Source: Bacteroidota bacterium (GTDB taxonomy: Bacteria; Bacteroidota; Bacteroidia; NS11-12g; UBA9320). Taken from it: DNA of 64,000 bases. Shown in pieces: positions 35,735-46,108 of this stretch. Under the pieces are notes generated by a model. The model was not told the DNA's origin and did no database searches. It saw nothing but the letters and a program-made list of their open reading frames with translations. Numbering within the stretch: the first letter of the stretch is position 1; each line of letters starts with the position of its first letter. The DNA is taken from the NCBI GenBank assembly GCA_947468275.1, contig CANIKO010000019.1, positions 1-64,000 of the forward strand, read 5' to 3'. The translations under genes were made by a program, and so were the position numbers.

Positions 35735-38700
35735 TTATTTAATAATGTTTAAAATACCTGTATAAACTTTGCTTTTACTTTTATTTTCTATTACATAAAC
35801 ATAATAGCCATCTGGTAATTGTGTGGACTCTCGTTTGCCATCCCAAGTGTTTTTATAAGCGATTTCTGAAAAAACCAGCAACCCTTCGCGTGTGAATACA
35901 TAAACATCACAATTGTCAAGTTCACTAATATCTTTTAAAACCCATGTATCATTATGGCCATCACCATTTGGTGTAAGTAGGTTAGGTACAAACAATTTTT
36001 CATCGCTAACAACGGTTACGATCATTGAATCTTTAGCTTCACAACCTTTTCCAAAAGTATTATATCCCCTTAAAACGTATTTGGTAGTAACGAGTGGTCT
36101 AGAAACAGGGGATAAGATGGTTGGGTCATTTAACCAAGTACTTGGCATCCATTCCATCATTGCATTTGAGCTTCCTTTTAAGGTAACAGGTATTCCTGGT
36201 AATGTCTTTAAATCAGCACCTGCATTTACTATTGGCCTGTCTTCAATTGTAAGACTCAAACTATCGGATGTAAAACATTGTTTAGATATAGATATAATTG
36301 CTTTTTTAAATGTGTTTGCTTTAAGAAGTAATGAATCATATGTATTACCGTCGTTCCATACGACTGTTCCTCCAAATGATTTATTTACCAATATTTTTAT
36401 ACTATCGCCTGAACAAATATGAATATCTCCGTGAGGAATCAGTGTAATTGTGGGAGTAACGGGTGAGGCAACAGAAACATTTATTGTATCAAAACATCCG
36501 GTATTAAGGGTTATTTTTAAATATCCTTTTTGAATGCCTGATATTATTGGAGTAAAGTTAAGATCGTAGGTTGAATAATAAGATGCATTTATTTTCCATT
36601 CAATATCAATAATGGATGTAGAAGGAGGAATTGTAGAGTTGTTTTTAAGATCAATTGCTAATGGGAAACATGGTGATTTTGAGGAGTAACTTAAAGTTGG
36701 AATATCATCAATTGAAATAGATTTTGTTGTGGTATCTGTAAATCCTAATTTATTCATTACTATTAGGGTTACTGTATAATCTCCAGCAACGGCTAAACTC
36801 TTTTTAATGGTAATAGTGTTTTCAGGACTTAAAATTGTAGAGGGTCCTGTAATTGACCATTTCCAAAAAACGATAGCTGAATCAGAAGAAGAATTTGTAG
36901 CTGAAAATATTATAGAATCATTACTACAATGTCCAACGGTAGTTATTAAAGCAATTGGCTCAACTGTCGATAGCATATTATTTCCTCCAAGTGAATTACC
37001 TGCAGTGTAAAATCCGAATCCTGATGAACCCGCATTACTTACTATTGATCCTTTTTTTGCGTTATTACCAAATCCACCAAGATCAATGGCTGTAGTTGCG
37101 TTTTTGTATATTACCCGAAGATTAGTTGGATCATTTACTAGGTCATTCGTAACTAAACTATCATATAAAAATCCTACAGAATTAAATGAAAAACTCGCTT
37201 TATTAAATGGGTTAGTAATTTCCCAATATCTAATATCCGAAATATGTGTAATTCCAGCAGGCATTGTTACTATTGGAGCTTTACCACTATAACTATTAAT
37301 ACCAATTACAGAATTTAATAATCCTGCAGGCCATTTAGCGTTAAGATATAAAGGTCGGTAATCCGCACCTAAACCAACAGGCATTGTATCATTTATTGTA
37401 TAGTTTGTAGCTAAGCTATTATATTTAATAAATAATATGCCTTTTACATAACTATTGCTATTACCTGGTTTTAATACTGAAGTTGTGCTATTTCGGCCAA
37501 CCAATAAAGTGTCCGTTGAGGTGGCTACTATATATCCATTTAAAAGTTCAACCCCTTGACTCAAATATATTTTGCCATGTAAAAATAAATTTTGGCTAGC
37601 ACCTTGCATTGTTATTCTGCCAATACTTGCAGCCTTATGCGGATAAAAATTAATAGTTTTATTCACTACTAATTTTTCAGTACTTACTATACTGTCCAAA
37701 TAAATGTTCCAATTATTACTTGCCACGAAAAACGCTGGGGTCAGTAAATCATTTCCATCATGAGTAGTTACATACAGGTTTTTGTCTTTAAACAATACCC
37801 AACCCATATTTCTTCTATCCAAATAGTGACGTATTTTATCCTCTGCTGTAGTCGATTGTTTATTCGTGAGGTTATTTCCTAAAACTCCTTCAAACAAGTT
37901 TGCAGTGGCATCTATTTTAGTAGTAGGTTTAAGTCCATTGGCTGATGAATCTAGGAAGTAGTAATACCTGTTGATTAAAGAAAAATCAGTGTTAGTTGAG
38001 TTTAAAGAAGTATTTCCCTTAATAATGATACCATTTGAAGATTTTGAAAGTTTCATATCCGCTAATAATAAGGATAGAAGCCCATTGTCAGAATTTGAAT
38101 AAATAGCTGTACTGTCAAAACCACTTAATTCTGACTTATTGAAGGTTAAACTAATTGGAGTGCTCAGGCTAGGCTGATTAATATAAATTCCAAAAATTCC
38201 GTTAGTAAACTTATTGTTCGTGAAATTTATTTTAAAACTATTAGTATGATTCTTAATTCTCATACCGGTAAATGAATTGTTAACCAAAGTATTTGAAAAA
38301 TTTGCATATCCTTTTGAAGAAAGGTTATTTAAATAAATTCCCGTAAAATCAATATTGGGATCAAATGGATTTAAAATATTGGAATCAAAAATTAGGTCAT
38401 CAGTAGTAACTGTGAAATTATTCAAAAAAATTCCAGTTACCTCAGATTTAATATTTAGGTATGAAATAGTATACGTTTTTCCATTATAGTCTGAATAATT
38501 ATAATAACTTAATCCTTTTTCAACAGAATCGATGGTTATATAATTTAAATCAGTATAAAAATTATCATTGAAAACAATCCCTTCGGCCCCATAATCGCCG
38601 GTTGTTATTTTGCAATTCGATATTTTACTTGAAAGACTTGCTACCACACCGCTCGAAAGGTTTATACCTGATATAGAAAAATTAGAAATAATAATATTTG

Positions 38701-39208
38701 AAAAATTCAAATAGTTATAAAGCCCAATTCCTCCTATACCGTAAGAAACTTCATATTCCAACCCATACTTTGTTGGCAATGGCGCTAATAATGGATTGTC
38801 TCCCGAAATTTTTATCCCATCCAACTCTATCCCACTCGACGTTATTTCAACGGCTGAATTGCCAGAAATACTAGAGCCAAGCGCAAAGGAAGGAGGAACA
38901 ATAATAGTTTCAGGTTTGCGTGTACCTGTTAGTGGACTAATTCCCCAGTTGTTACCTCTTATTATCAAAGGCCGGTCAATAACTACCATCTCTTGGTAAA
39001 TTCCTTTGGCGATATAAATAGTATCGAACCAAGATGCGGTGGAAATAGCATTATTAATAGTTTTTTTAGGTCCACTTTTTCCTGATACTATAGAATCAGT
39101 GCCATCTAACGTGTCGTTGCCGGTGGCAATGTTAACATACCATTTGGCCGCATTTGCAGTTGGTGCAAATGCCAGAACACAAAGAATAATAAGTATTTTT
39201 AGTTTCAT
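35735..39208 (-). CDS. Large beta-helix/PKD surface protein with gliding-motility (CHU_C) C-terminal domain
   Basis: The ATG at 39208 opens a signal peptide (ILIILCVLAFAPTANA) and gives 1157 residues; an ATG at 39322 would prefix 38 implausible residues. Residues 25-430 look like a right-handed parallel beta-helix of the pectate-lyase-like kind (WYVNIATGNDTLDGTD..., many short Asn- and Ile-rich rungs). Ig/PKD-like domains follow at about 770-1060. The tail LFVPNLLTPNGDGHNDTW through to GILNIIK is the type B (gliding-motility-associated) T9SS sorting domain. With the PorP/SprF-SPOR gene seven bases downstream this forms a SprB/SprF-style adhesin-secretor pair. The ligand is unknown. Confidence 0.85.
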   Translation of the reverse strand: MKLKILIILCVLAFAPTANAAKWYVNIATGNDTLDGTDSIVSGKSGPKKTINNAISTASWFDTIYIAKGIYQEMVVIDRPLIIRGNNWGISPLTGTRKPETIIVPPSFALGSSISGNSAVEITSSGIELDGIKISGDNPLLAPLPTKYGLEYEVSYGIGGIGLYNYLNFSNIIISNFSISGINLSSGVVASLSSKISNCKITTGDYGAEGIVFNDNFYTDLNYITIDSVEKGLSYYNYSDYNGKTYTISYLNIKSEVTGIFLNNFTVTTDDLIFDSNILNPFDPNIDFTGIYLNNLSSKGYANFSNTLVNNSFTGMRIKNHTNSFKINFTNNKFTNGIFGIYINQPSLSTPISLTFNKSELSGFDSTAIYSNSDNGLLSLLLADMKLSKSSNGIIIKGNTSLNSTNTDFSLINRYYYFLDSSANGLKPTTKIDATANLFEGVLGNNLTNKQSTTAEDKIRHYLDRRNMGWVLFKDKNLYVTTHDGNDLLTPAFFVASNNWNIYLDSIVSTEKLVVNKTINFYPHKAASIGRITMQGASQNLFLHGKIYLSQGVELLNGYIVATSTDTLLVGRNSTTSVLKPGNSNSYVKGILFIKYNSLATNYTINDTMPVGLGADYRPLYLNAKWPAGLLNSVIGINSYSGKAPIVTMPAGITHISDIRYWEITNPFNKASFSFNSVGFLYDSLVTNDLVNDPTNLRVIYKNATTAIDLGGFGNNAKKGSIVSNAGSSGFGFYTAGNSLGGNNMLSTVEPIALITTVGHCSNDSIIFSATNSSSDSAIVFWKWSITGPSTILSPENTITIKKSLAVAGDYTVTLIVMNKLGFTDTTTKSISIDDIPTLSYSSKSPCFPLAIDLKNNSTIPPSTSIIDIEWKINASYYSTYDLNFTPIISGIQKGYLKITLNTGCFDTINVSVASPVTPTITLIPHGDIHICSGDSIKILVNKSFGGTVVWNDGNTYDSLLLKANTFKKAIISISKQCFTSDSLSLTIEDRPIVNAGADLKTLPGIPVTLKGSSNAMMEWMPSTWLNDPTILSPVSRPLVTTKYVLRGYNTFGKGCEAKDSMIVTVVSDEKLFVPNLLTPNGDGHNDTWVLKDISELDNCDVYVFTREGLLVFSEIAYKNTWDGKRESTQLPDGYYVYVIENKSKSKVYTGILNIIK

Positions 39209-39461
39209 TTTCTGAATATTTAAGCGCAAATTAATGGTATATATCATATACATTTTTATAAATGCAAAAAAATAGTGTGGATAAAGTAGTCTTTTATTAT
39301 TTAAGGTATCCGAATGGTGCATTTTATACTAGCAATAGTGGTGTTTAAGGGAAGTAAACATTTTAGTAATATTTATTCAATGCCCACTTTTTGTTTATAT
39401 CTTTTGGATACAAAAATCGGTTTGGGATTTAATTTCGCGTTTCAGTAAAACAAAATCCCAA

Positions 39462-41345
39462 TTGGCGCAAGAAGTAAGATATGACGAAGACAGCATAAAA
39501 TCCCTCGACTGGAAGGAGCATATCCGTCTAAGGCCTGGTATGTATATTGGTAAGTTGGGCAATGGCTCATCTGCCGATGATGGAATATACGTATTGCTTA
39601 AGGAAATTATGGATAATTCCATAGATGAGCATGTGATGGGAAATGGCAAACACATCGATATCAAAATTGAGGAGGGGAAAGCCAGTATTAGAGATTTTGG
39701 ACGCGGAATACCTCTTGGAAAAGTGCTTGAATGTGTGTCAAAAATAAATACTGGTGGAAAATATGATTCCAAAGCTTTTCAAAAATCGGTAGGGCTAAAC
39801 GGGGTTGGAACAAAAGCAGTTAATGCCTTATCCAATTATTTCAGAGTACAATCCATCCGAGAAGGCAAAAGCAAAGTGGCGGAATTTGCCAAAGGTGAAC
39901 TTATTGGTGAAAAAAATCTAGATGTGGACCAACCTAATGGCACTATGATAGAATTTATCCCAGATGATTCAATTTTTAAGCATTACCGGTTTATTAATGA
40001 ATTTATTGACAACCAACTTTGGAACTATGCCTATCTTAACTCAGGACTTACCGTAAATTACAATGGTAATAAGTTTTTTTCCAAAAATGGTTTATTGGAT
40101 TTACTGCGTCGCAAAACAAATGAAGACGAACTGAATTATCCAATCATCCATTTAAAAGCGGATGATATAGAACTCGCATTTTCACATGACAATCATTATG
40201 GCGAAGATTATCACACTTTTGTAAACGGACAAAATACAACTCAAGGAGGAACGCATTTGCAAGCTTTTAAAGAAGCTTTTGTGAAAACCATTCGAGAGTT
40301 TTATAAAAAGGATTTTGACGCAAGTGATATTCGTTCGTGTATTACAGCGGCGCTGAGTGTTAGGGTTCAGGAGCCTGTGTTTGAATCACAAACCAAAACT
40401 AAACTTGGAAGTGCCGATATGGGTCCCGACGGGCCATCTGTTAAGTCGTTTATTTATGATTTTATTAAAAAACATTTAGACGATTACTTACATAAAAACC
40501 CAACGATTGCAGATGCTATGCTCAAACGTATTTCGCGAAGCGAAAAAGAACGTAAGGAAATGGCAGGTATTCGTAAACTAGCTAATGAACGAGCAAAAAA
40601 GGCAAATCTCCACAATAAAAAACTTAGAGATTGCCGCACTCATTTTACCGATGAAAAGGATGAAACGCGTTATAATACAACGCTTTTTATTACAGAAGGA
40701 GATTCTGCAAGTGGCAGTATCACCAAATCACGAAATGTAGATTTACAAGCTGTTTTTAGTTTAAGAGGTAAGCCACTAAATTGCTATGGGCTAACTAAAA
40801 AGGTGGTGTATGAAAATGAGGAGTTTAATTTACTCCAACATGCGCTTGACATAGAAGATGGTTTAGAAAATTTAAGGTATAATAATATTGTTGTAGCAAC
40901 GGATGCCGATGTGGACGGAATGCACATCAGACTATTGCTGATGACATTCTTTTTGCAGTTTTTTCCTGATTTGGTTAGAAATGGGCATTTATATATTTTA
41001 GATACCCCTTTATTTAGAGTAAGGAATAAGCAAAAAACAATTTATTGTTACAGCGAAGCTGAGAAACAAACTGCCATTCGCAAGCTGAAAGATAAAGTGG
41101 AAATAACTCGATTTAAAGGATTGGGAGAAATAAGCCCAGATGAATTTGGGTTATTTATAGGTGAAGAAATACGTTTGGATCCTGTAATTGTAACCCAGGA
41201 AATATCCATTGAGAAAATATTGGATTACTATATGGGTAAAAATACCCCCGAACGACAGGAGTTTATAATAAATAATTTAGTAATTGAATTGGATACGGAT
41301 TATGTTCCGGTGGAAGAAGAAGGAGTTGTAAATGTTGAACTGTAA
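39462..41345 (+). CDS. parE: DNA topoisomerase IV subunit B
   Basis: A 627-residue type IIA topoisomerase ATPase subunit. The GHKL ATP domain has LRPGMYIG (23-30), [16 protein letters not shown] and [12 protein letters not shown]. The transducer and TOPRIM domains follow, with TEGDSASG (near 411) and DADVDG (481-486). It decatenates daughter chromosomes with ParC. The start is a TTG at 39462: the next in-frame ATG falls inside the ATP domain and homologues begin with a similar MA.V.Y.EDSI segment. parC follows after 100 bases. Gyrase B and ParE are close relatives; the length, the SASG form and the pairing favour ParE. Confidence 0.9.
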   Translation: MAQEVRYDEDSIKSLDWKEHIRLRPGMYIGKLGNGSSADDGIYVLLKEIMDNSIDEHVMGNGKHIDIKIEEGKASIRDFGRGIPLGKVLECVSKINTGGKYDSKAFQKSVGLNGVGTKAVNALSNYFRVQSIREGKSKVAEFAKGELIGEKNLDVDQPNGTMIEFIPDDSIFKHYRFINEFIDNQLWNYAYLNSGLTVNYNGNKFFSKNGLLDLLRRKTNEDELNYPIIHLKADDIELAFSHDNHYGEDYHTFVNGQNTTQGGTHLQAFKEAFVKTIREFYKKDFDASDIRSCITAALSVRVQEPVFESQTKTKLGSADMGPDGPSVKSFIYDFIKKHLDDYLHKNPTIADAMLKRISRSEKERKEMAGIRKLANERAKKANLHNKKLRDCRTHFTDEKDETRYNTTLFITEGDSASGSITKSRNVDLQAVFSLRGKPLNCYGLTKKVVYENEEFNLLQHALDIEDGLENLRYNNIVVATDADVDGMHIRLLLMTFFLQFFPDLVRNGHLYILDTPLFRVRNKQKTIYCYSEAEKQTAIRKLKDKVEITRFKGLGEISPDEFGLFIGEEIRLDPVIVTQEISIEKILDYYMGKNTPERQEFIINNLVIELDTDYVPVEEEGVVNVEL

Positions 41346-41445
41346 ATGTTGAAAAAAGGAATTTAGAACAAGGACGAACGATTTTATATTTAGGATTTTA
41401 CAACTTTAAAAATCGTTAATCAAATAATAAAGTTTTAAGAAATTA

Positions 41446-44127
41446 ATGGACGAAGAATTACCAATAGAAAACGAAAATACTAATAATGAGATAAGGCATG
41501 ACGAACCTAAGGTTATTCCTGTGGCTGGTATGTACCAAAACTGGTTTTTAGAATATGCTTCGTATGTAATTCTTGAACGTGCCGTTCCTGCTCTAGAAGA
41601 TGGCCTAAAACCTGTGCAACGCCGCATATTGCACAGTATGTGGGAAATGGAAGATGGTCGGTATAATAAAGTGGCTAATGTAATTGGTAATACCATGAAA
41701 TTTCACCCGCACGGTGATGCTGCTATTGGCGATGCTTTTGTAAATCTTGGGCAGAAAGAGTTGTTAATCGATATGCAAGGAAACTGGGGCGATATCCGCA
41801 CCGGTGATAGTGCGGCGGCACCGCGATATATCGAAGCACGTTTATCAAAGTTTGCTTTACAGGTGGCTTTTAATCCGAAGACTACACTATGGCAGCGCAG
41901 TTATGATGGCAGAAATCGTGAGCCTGTAACTTTGCCAATGAAATTTCCTTTATTACTAGCGCAAGGTGTTGAAGGTATTGCTGTAGGATTAAGTACTAAA
42001 ATATTACCTCATAATTTTATTGAATTAATAGAGGCGAGCATTGCCATATTGAATGGGAAGAGCACCAATATTATGCCTGATTTTCCAACGGGTGGTTTGG
42101 CAGATTTTAGTAATTACCACGGAGGAAAAAGAGGTGGGAGAATCAGGGTAAGAGCCAGAATAGAAGAGAAAGATAAAAAAACACTTTTAATAAAGGAAAT
42201 TCCATTCGGGACAACTACCGGAAGTATTATTGACTCCATAATAAAAGCGAATGATAAGGGGAAAATAAAAATAAAAAAGGTTATTGACAATACCGCCAAA
42301 GATCTTGAAATTGAAATTCAACTGGCTCCTGGTATTTCAACGGATAAGACAATTGACGCACTTTATGCCTTTACGGATTGCGAATCCAGTATTTCTCCTA
42401 ATGCTTGTATCATATTTGGTGACAAACCACATTTTTTAGATGTAAATGATATTCTAAAACAGTGCACCGAATCAACACTAGAGTTACTGAAACTAGAACT
42501 TGAAATTAGAAGGGGTGAATTGGAAGAAAAATGGCATTTCAGTAGCCTTGAAAAGATATTTATTGAAGAACGCATCTATCGTGACATTGAAGAATGTGAA
42601 ACTTGGGAAGAAGTATTGAATGCAATAGATAAGGGTTTGGACCCATTTAAACCAAGCCTGAGAAGAGAAATTACCACAGAGGATATTACCAAGCTTACCG
42701 AAATAAGAATAAAGCGTATTTCGAAATTTGATGCTTTTAAAGCAGATGAATATATGAAAGGTTTGGAAACTGAGTTAGATGAGGTTAATAATCATTTAGA
42801 AAACCTTATAAAATTTGCCATCCGATATTTTGAATCTTTATTAAAACAATTTGGAAAGGGTAAAGAGCGGAAAACAGAAATTCGTCAGTTTGATAGTATT
42901 GAAGCCAACGTCGTAGCCGTGGCCAATCAGAAATTATATGCCAATTTGGAGGAAGGTTTTGTGGGATATGGACTCAAAAAAGATCAATATATATGTGATT
43001 GTTCAGATTTGGACGATGTGATAGCCATTCGTGACGATGGAAAGTATATTATCAGTAAAGTAGCCGATAAAGCCTTTTTGGGTAAAAATCTGATTCATGT
43101 AGATATTTTTCGCAAAAACGATGACCGAAAGGTATATAATGTCGTTTATTTGGAAGGATTAAGTCGTAAATATTTTGTTAAGCGATTTACAATTACGGGC
43201 ATTACTCGTGATAAGGAATATGATATAACTCAAGGAAAACTAGGTTCTAAAATTCTTTATTTTACCGCAAATCCAAACGGCGAAGCAGAGATTGTAAATG
43301 TTCAATTGAGTAATTTGAGTAAAGCTCGTATTAAGACTTTTGACTACAACTTTGCCGATCTTGCCATTAAAAATAGAAACAGTATAGGCAATACTTTAAG
43401 TAAATTTCAGGTACGGAAAGTTATCTTAAAAGAAAAAGGCAGAAGTACAATTGGTGGTAGAGCTATTTATTTTGAACCAGCCATTGGGCGTTTAAATTCC
43501 GATGGTAGAGGCGAATTTTTAGGGCGTTTTGATAATGAAGACAAAATACTTGTCATTTATAAAGATGGAAGTTATGGTATGACAGACTTTGAACTTACTA
43601 ATCATTACGAACCTAAGGATATAGAGTTAATAAGGAAATATAACCCCGAAATGGTGCTGAGTTGCGTACATTACGTTGCCGATGAAAAACATCATTATGT
43701 AAAACGCTTTAACATTGAAACCACAACTATCGGTAAAAAATTCATTTTTATTCAAGAGGGTAAGGGGAACCTGTTAACCTATATTACTGATAAATCAGAA
43801 CCGATATTGTTAATAAAAACCATTAACAAAAAAGCGGAGAAAGAAGAAAAGGAAATAAATCTTGTAGAATTTATTGGAGTAAAAGGCTGGAGATCACTAG
43901 GGAATAAACTAACCTATGATACTCTAAAATCTTTTGAAGATATTACTCCTGAGCCAGTTATTGAGGAATTAGAAATTCCATTAATAATAGAATCTACCAA
44001 TGATGAGATGGATGAAATTATGACGAATACCGATGAGGATGCTCCTGATGATGAAACTCCTGATGACGATAAGTTTACAAACGGCGACGATGACCCTGTG
44101 AAGCCAGTTCAGATAAATTTGTTTTAA
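41446..44127 (+). CDS. parC: DNA topoisomerase IV subunit A
   Basis: An 893-residue breakage-reunion subunit. The winged-helix domain has LKPVQRRIL, HPHGDAAIGDA and AAAPRYIEARLS with catalytic Tyr128. A coiled-coil tower follows (about 350-490). The C-terminal domain (about 500-820) is a degenerate GyrA-type beta-pinwheel without a clear GyrA box, as expected for ParC. The last 45 residues are strongly acidic and end in QINLF, which resembles the QL(S/D)LF sliding-clamp-binding motif. It forms a tetramer with ParE, encoded just upstream, and acts on DNA in the cytoplasm. Confidence 0.92.
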   Translation: MDEELPIENENTNNEIRHDEPKVIPVAGMYQNWFLEYASYVILERAVPALEDGLKPVQRRILHSMWEMEDGRYNKVANVIGNTMKFHPHGDAAIGDAFVNLGQKELLIDMQGNWGDIRTGDSAAAPRYIEARLSKFALQVAFNPKTTLWQRSYDGRNREPVTLPMKFPLLLAQGVEGIAVGLSTKILPHNFIELIEASIAILNGKSTNIMPDFPTGGLADFSNYHGGKRGGRIRVRARIEEKDKKTLLIKEIPFGTTTGSIIDSIIKANDKGKIKIKKVIDNTAKDLEIEIQLAPGISTDKTIDALYAFTDCESSISPNACIIFGDKPHFLDVNDILKQCTESTLELLKLELEIRRGELEEKWHFSSLEKIFIEERIYRDIEECETWEEVLNAIDKGLDPFKPSLRREITTEDITKLTEIRIKRISKFDAFKADEYMKGLETELDEVNNHLENLIKFAIRYFESLLKQFGKGKERKTEIRQFDSIEANVVAVANQKLYANLEEGFVGYGLKKDQYICDCSDLDDVIAIRDDGKYIISKVADKAFLGKNLIHVDIFRKNDDRKVYNVVYLEGLSRKYFVKRFTITGITRDKEYDITQGKLGSKILYFTANPNGEAEIVNVQLSNLSKARIKTFDYNFADLAIKNRNSIGNTLSKFQVRKVILKEKGRSTIGGRAIYFEPAIGRLNSDGRGEFLGRFDNEDKILVIYKDGSYGMTDFELTNHYEPKDIELIRKYNPEMVLSCVHYVADEKHHYVKRFNIETTTIGKKFIFIQEGKGNLLTYITDKSEPILLIKTINKKAEKEEKEINLVEFIGVKGWRSLGNKLTYDTLKSFEDITPEPVIEELEIPLIIESTNDEMDEIMTNTDEDAPDDETPDDDKFTNGDDDPVKPVQINLF

Positions 44128-44143
44128 AAAAAAAATTAATTGA

Positions 44144-44281
44144 TTAAAGAGCAAACTTCCGGCTACTCTCTATACGCTTAAAAAGGTTTGAAAGTGATGA
44201 CGAGTTTTGCTTCTTTTCATTGTCCTGATCAGAAACCTTAGAACCCATAGATTTATTAAGTTTTTCAACATTTTTTTTCAT
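44144..44281 (-). CDS. Small basic protein (45 residues), function unknown
   Basis: In the 358-base gap between parC and the VF530 gene, the minus strand holds an ATG (44281) open for 45 codons and then TAA. The product is Lys/Ser-rich, starts MKKNVEKLNKS and ends RIESSRKFAL, with no cysteines and no membrane segment. Gene-like evidence is a near-ideal promoter 54 bases upstream on the same strand (44335-44364). It could be a small regulatory or nucleic-acid-binding protein. It could instead be chance, as the frame is short. Confidence 0.45.
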   Translation of the reverse strand: MKKNVEKLNKSMGSKVSDQDNEKKQNSSSLSNLFKRIESSRKFAL

Positions 44282-44334
44282 AGATATTTAAAATTTAGGT
44301 ATTATTTAGTGTCGATTTACTGACAAAAAACAAA

Positions 44335-44364
44335 CAAATGTAACAGGAAAATTAAAGTATGCAA
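44335..44364 (-). promoter_or_regulatory. Promoter of the 45-residue minus-strand protein
   Basis: On the minus strand TTG (44364-44362), a 19-base spacer and TACATTTG (44342-44335) match the Bacteroidota promoter pattern exactly at the -7 box. Leader to the ATG at 44281 is about 50 bases. Confidence 0.6.
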
Positions 44365-44395
44365 GTGAATGTTTAAAAATACTAAAAAAAAATAG

Positions 44396-44445
44396 TTTCA
44401 GTTTTTTAGTGTTATGCTATAAATAACACTTTCATTATACTGAAA
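44396..44445. promoter_or_regulatory. Nested dyad between two divergent promoters
   Basis: An 8-bp perfect inverted repeat agtgttat/ataacact (44408-44415, 44423-44430, 7-base centre) sits inside an outer 7-bp one, tttcagt/actgaaa (44396-44402, 44439-44445). The block lies exactly between the minus-strand promoter at 44335-44364 and a plus-strand promoter at 44446-44475. It has the form of an operator for a dimeric regulator, or a structured leader. Confidence 0.5.
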
Positions 44446-44475
44446 TTGCAAGCTTTATTGAGCCTTATAGTTTAA
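44446..44475 (+). promoter_or_regulatory. Possible promoter of the VF530-family gene
   Basis: TTG (44446-44448), a 19-base spacer and TAGTTTAA (44468-44475). The spacing is right but the -7 box has two mismatches at its end. The ATG is ten bases downstream. Confidence 0.3.
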
Positions 44476-44485
44476 TTCTTAAAAT

Positions 44486-44701
44486 ATGAATCAGATACAA
44501 ACAAATAATCCTTTACATGGAGTTACACTAGAAGCAATATTGAATCACTTGGTAAATTATTATGGTTGGGAGCAATTAGGAATTCGAATTAACATCCGAT
44601 GCTTTAATGAAACCCCAAGCATTAAATCGAGTCTTGTTTTTTTAAGAAAAACAGCTTGGGCCAGAAAAAAAGTAGAGGAATTATATTTAGAAACGCTTTA
44701 A
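44486..44701 (+). CDS. VF530-family (DUF2132) DNA-binding protein
   Basis: A 71-residue protein that matches the VF530/DUF2132 family across its length: [57 protein letters not shown]. The Vibrio member VF530 has a small helical fold and was reported as a DNA-binding protein; its target and role are unknown. Basic residues in the C-terminal helix fit nucleic-acid contact. It is monocistronic. Its stop overlaps the stop of the convergent E2 gene by four bases. Confidence 0.88.
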   Translation: MNQIQTNNPLHGVTLEAILNHLVNYYGWEQLGIRINIRCFNETPSIKSSLVFLRKTAWARKKVEELYLETL

Positions 44702-46014
44702 ATCTCGCGGTTCACATCCCAATTTTCCAAATAATCAGCAACCCGTCTCACAAAACTGCCGCCTAAAGCACCATCAACAACTCGGTGGTCGTAACTATGG
44801 CTTAAAAACATCATATGGCGGATAGCAATTACATCGCCATATTCGGTTTCTAATACAGCAGGTTTTTTGCGAATGGCACCAGTGGCCATAATGGCTACTT
44901 GAGGTTGATTAATAATTGGTGTACCCATAACATTACCAAAAGTTCCCACATTAGTTAAAGTATAAGTTCCACCCTGAATATCATCCGGAGTTAGTTTATT
45001 TATTCTGGCTCTGTTAGCTAAATCATTAACCGCTTTAGCAAGTCCTAATAAATTCATCATATCGGCATTTTTGATAACCGGAACAATAAGATTGCCACTT
45101 GGCAAAGCTGCCGCCATACCAATATTAATATTTTTGCGTTTTATAATTTTATCGCCATCCAAAGAAATATTTATCATTGGGAAATCTTTAATAGCTTTAA
45201 CAACAGCTTCAATAAACAGAGGAGTGAAAGTTAGGTTTTCACCTTCACGCTTTTTAAAACCGTCCTTCATTTTATTGCGCCAATTTACCAAATTGGTTAC
45301 ATCGGCTTCAACAAACGAAGTAACGTGGGGAGAGGTACTAACACTCAATACCATGTGGTCGGCAATCAGTTTTCGCATTCGGTCCATTTCTATTATTTCA
45401 TCCCCATTATTTAAAGTTAAAGCTGGTTTTTGAGCAGGTTTTGCTGGTTCATTAATAGTAATTGCTGCAGCAGACTGACTTGCAGCTGCTAAAGGTAGTT
45501 TGCCTTTATTTTCAACGTATTCTAAAATGTCACGTTTGGTTACACGGTCATCTTTTCCTGTTCCGAGTATCTTTTCCAATTCGGTCATTCCAACTCCTTC
45601 GGCACGAGCAATATTTAATACCAAAGGCGAATAGAACTTGTTGCCGTTATTGGATGGAGCATCTGTATTTTCAATGGCTTTAGTCACAAAACTTTCGGCT
45701 ACTTTTACAGCTTCAGAATGTTTTATAGTATCATTTGCAACCTGAGAATTTACAGGAGCTGACGCTACTTCACCTTCCGTAAGAATTATTGCAACCGGAG
45801 CACCCACTTTTACTACATCTCCTTCCTTAAATAGTTTTTTGCTTAAAATTCCTCCCTTTGGAGTAGGAACTTCACTGTCTACCTTATCTGTTGCAATTTC
45901 CAAAAGAGCTTCATCCATTTCGATCTTATCTCCCTCGTTTTTTAGCCAACGTATTATTGTTGCCTCTGCAATACTTTCCCCCATTTTGGGCATCACTAAT
46001 TGAAATTCAGCCAT
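44698..46014 (-). CDS. 2-oxo acid dehydrogenase E2 (dihydrolipoamide acyltransferase)
   Basis: A 438-residue core enzyme of a 2-oxo acid dehydrogenase complex. N-terminal lipoyl domain with the modified Lys44 (ATDKVDSEV), an Ala/Glu linker, an E3/E1-binding domain (about 128-170, [20 protein letters not shown]) and the catalytic acyltransferase domain (about 205-438) with [10 protein letters not shown] near residue 408. Only one lipoyl domain is present. Whether it serves pyruvate, 2-oxoglutarate or branched-chain acids cannot be fixed here, since no E1 or E3 gene is in the window; the branched-chain/pyruvate type is most likely in this group. Confidence 0.9.
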   Translation of the reverse strand: MAEFQLVMPKMGESIAEATIIRWLKNEGDKIEMDEALLEIATDKVDSEVPTPKGGILSKKLFKEGDVVKVGAPVAIILTEGEVASAPVNSQVANDTIKHSEAVKVAESFVTKAIENTDAPSNNGNKFYSPLVLNIARAEGVGMTELEKILGTGKDDRVTKRDILEYVENKGKLPLAAASQSAAAITINEPAKPAQKPALTLNNGDEIIEMDRMRKLIADHMVLSVSTSPHVTSFVEADVTNLVNWRNKMKDGFKKREGENLTFTPLFIEAVVKAIKDFPMINISLDGDKIIKRKNINIGMAAALPSGNLIVPVIKNADMMNLLGLAKAVNDLANRARINKLTPDDIQGGTYTLTNVGTFGNVMGTPIINQPQVAIMATGAIRKKPAVLETEYGDVIAIRHMMFLSHSYDHRVVDGALGGSFVRRVADYLENWDVNREI

Positions 46015-46108
46015 ATTTTTAATTGTTTAAAAAGGACTGCAAAAATGCGAAAAAATGTTGAAGATTAGATTGGTTAATTGTTAAAATCAAATGCCATTTT
46101 TGCAATGA

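Noticed and set aside
35913-36422. 169-codon frame antisense to the CHU_C protein gene
   Set aside because: The minus strand holds clear CHU_C and PKD domains; the plus frame has no recognisable feature.
39237-39251. Short gtatat/atatac palindrome upstream of the CHU_C protein gene
   Set aside because: Only six AT-rich base pairs; not distinguishable from chance.
44144-44281. 45-residue frame as a lanthipeptide precursor (leader-like MKKNVEKL start)
   Set aside because: The product has no cysteine and no modification enzyme is nearby, so only a small protein of unknown function is claimed.
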